Source: Ekhidna sp. | Lineage (GTDB): Bacteria > Bacteroidota > Bacteroidia > Cytophagales > Cyclobacteriaceae | Length of the DNA: 6,257 nt | Reading direction: 5' to 3' | Assembly (NCBI GenBank): GCA_013214445.1 | Contig: JABSPG010000250.1 | Location: 1-6,257 of the forward strand | Shown here: positions 5,712 to 6,257 of the stretch, one piece after another | Position numbering within the stretch: the first letter of the stretch is position 1 | Layout: each line of letters starts with the position of its first letter | Translations under genes and position numbers: made by a program | Notes under the pieces: generated by a model | Told to the model about the DNA's origin: nothing | Database searches by the model: none | What the model saw: the letters and a program-made list of their open reading frames with translations, nothing else

Positions 5712-6257
5712 ATGAAAAAGCTAAATACCACTCTTATTGTAATCGTTCTCGGTTTGTCTAGCTGCTTCTATGACGAAGGACCAAGAGGACCAAGGGGATA
5801 TGATGGCCTGGATGGAATTGACGGAGTAAATGGCGAAGAGAGTTTCGTTTTTGAATATGAATTGAGTTTCACAGCACCAGATTACAGTGTTCTCCTAAAT
5901 CTCCCAAACGATTTTCAAATGTTAGATTCAGATGTTGCTCTTGTGTATTTCCTATGGGAAATCAATGAAGATGGACTCGAGATCTGGCGCCACCTACCTC
6001 AAACCCTATATTTCAGTTATGGGGCGCTTTTATATAATTACGATTTCACCAAGTTTGACGTAAGCGTGTTTCTTGATGGTACAGTCAACCTGAATGGACT
6101 AGGGGCTGATTTAACTGACAATTGGATTGCAAGGGTCGTTGTAGTTCCGGGACAATTCGCCGGCAGATTAGACTACTCTGATTACGACGCAGTTAAGGAT
6201 TATTATGGTTTATCTCCATCCAAACTTGCGCAGAAAAGCTACCCAAAACGACCTAAA
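5712..6257 (+). CDS. Collagen-like lipoprotein of a Bacteroidota family (3' end outside window)
   Basis: The open frame gives 182 residues without a stop. MKKLNTTLIVIVLGLSSC is a lipoprotein signal with lipobox L-S-S-C, so C18 should be lipidated and the protein exported. The next residues FYDEG place acidic residues close to the cysteine, which in Bacteroidota can favour surface display (inference). Residues 23-43 are seven Gly-X-Y triplets starting GPRGPRGYDGLDG. The rest is a globular domain with features I recognise in related small lipoproteins: VALVYFLWE, a WRHLPQTLYF segment, YDFTKFDVSVFLDGT, and an ARVVVVPG strand. Relatives are about this long, so the stop is probably just beyond the window. 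ATG 5712 gives the cleanest signal peptide; the in-frame ATG at 5688 would add eight residues. Relatives are sometimes misnamed dihydrolipoamide dehydrogenase; nothing here supports that. Function is unknown. Confidence 0.85.
   Translation, partial: MKKLNTTLIVIVLGLSSCFYDEGPRGPRGYDGLDGIDGVNGEESFVFEYELSFTAPDYSVLLNLPNDFQMLDSDVALVYFLWEINEDGLEIWRHLPQTLYFSYGALLYNYDFTKFDVSVFLDGTVNLNGLGADLTDNWIARVVVVPGQFAGRLDYSDYDAVKDYYGLSPSKLAQKSYPKRPK

Overview
The window looks like ordinary chromosomal DNA from a free-living member of the Bacteroidota, most likely a marine or soil Cytophagales-type bacterium. This rests on three things: a small collagen-like lipoprotein and a two-helix membrane protein of kinds I recognise from Bacteroidota, an AT-leaning composition, and start sites that mostly lack a Shine-Dalgarno sequence. 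I see no rRNA or tRNA gene, CRISPR array, insertion sequence, phage gene or defence cassette.

Layout. (1) 1-1640, plus strand: the C-terminal part of a sugar-1-phosphate nucleotidyltransferase overlaps by 10 bp a 362-residue sugar kinase of the N-acetylhexosamine 1-kinase (NahK) type in the aminoglycoside-phosphotransferase fold. Together they suggest a salvage route from free sugar to sugar-1-phosphate to NDP-sugar. (2) 1799-2116, plus: a 105-residue GNAT-like acetyltransferase of the short YjdJ/NATD1 class. It converges on (3) 2138-2716, minus: a YdeI/OmdA-family protein whose start is best placed at the ATG at 2716. (4) 2911-3732, plus: an EcsC-family protein whose 3' end overlaps by 33 bp, tail to tail, (5) 3700-4629, minus: a soluble PAS plus HisKA_2/HWE-like histidine kinase. 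Its PAS-like reading frame continues to 4719 without any ATG, GTG or TTG. (6) 4900-5397, plus: a two-helix membrane protein of unknown function. (7) 5398-5711: a 314-bp gap with several inverted repeats, one copy of a 14-bp repeat and a possible tiny minus-strand ORF. (8) 5712 to the window end, plus: a lipoprotein with seven Gly-X-Y triplets, cut by the window edge.

Only the first two genes show a clear functional link. The rest appear to be independent single-gene units, with strand changes at nearly every junction. I found no convincing new multi-gene system. The points most worth checking are the missing start codon of the histidine kinase, the 33-bp convergent overlap, the kinase/nucleotidyltransferase pair, and the repeat-rich gap before the lipoprotein.
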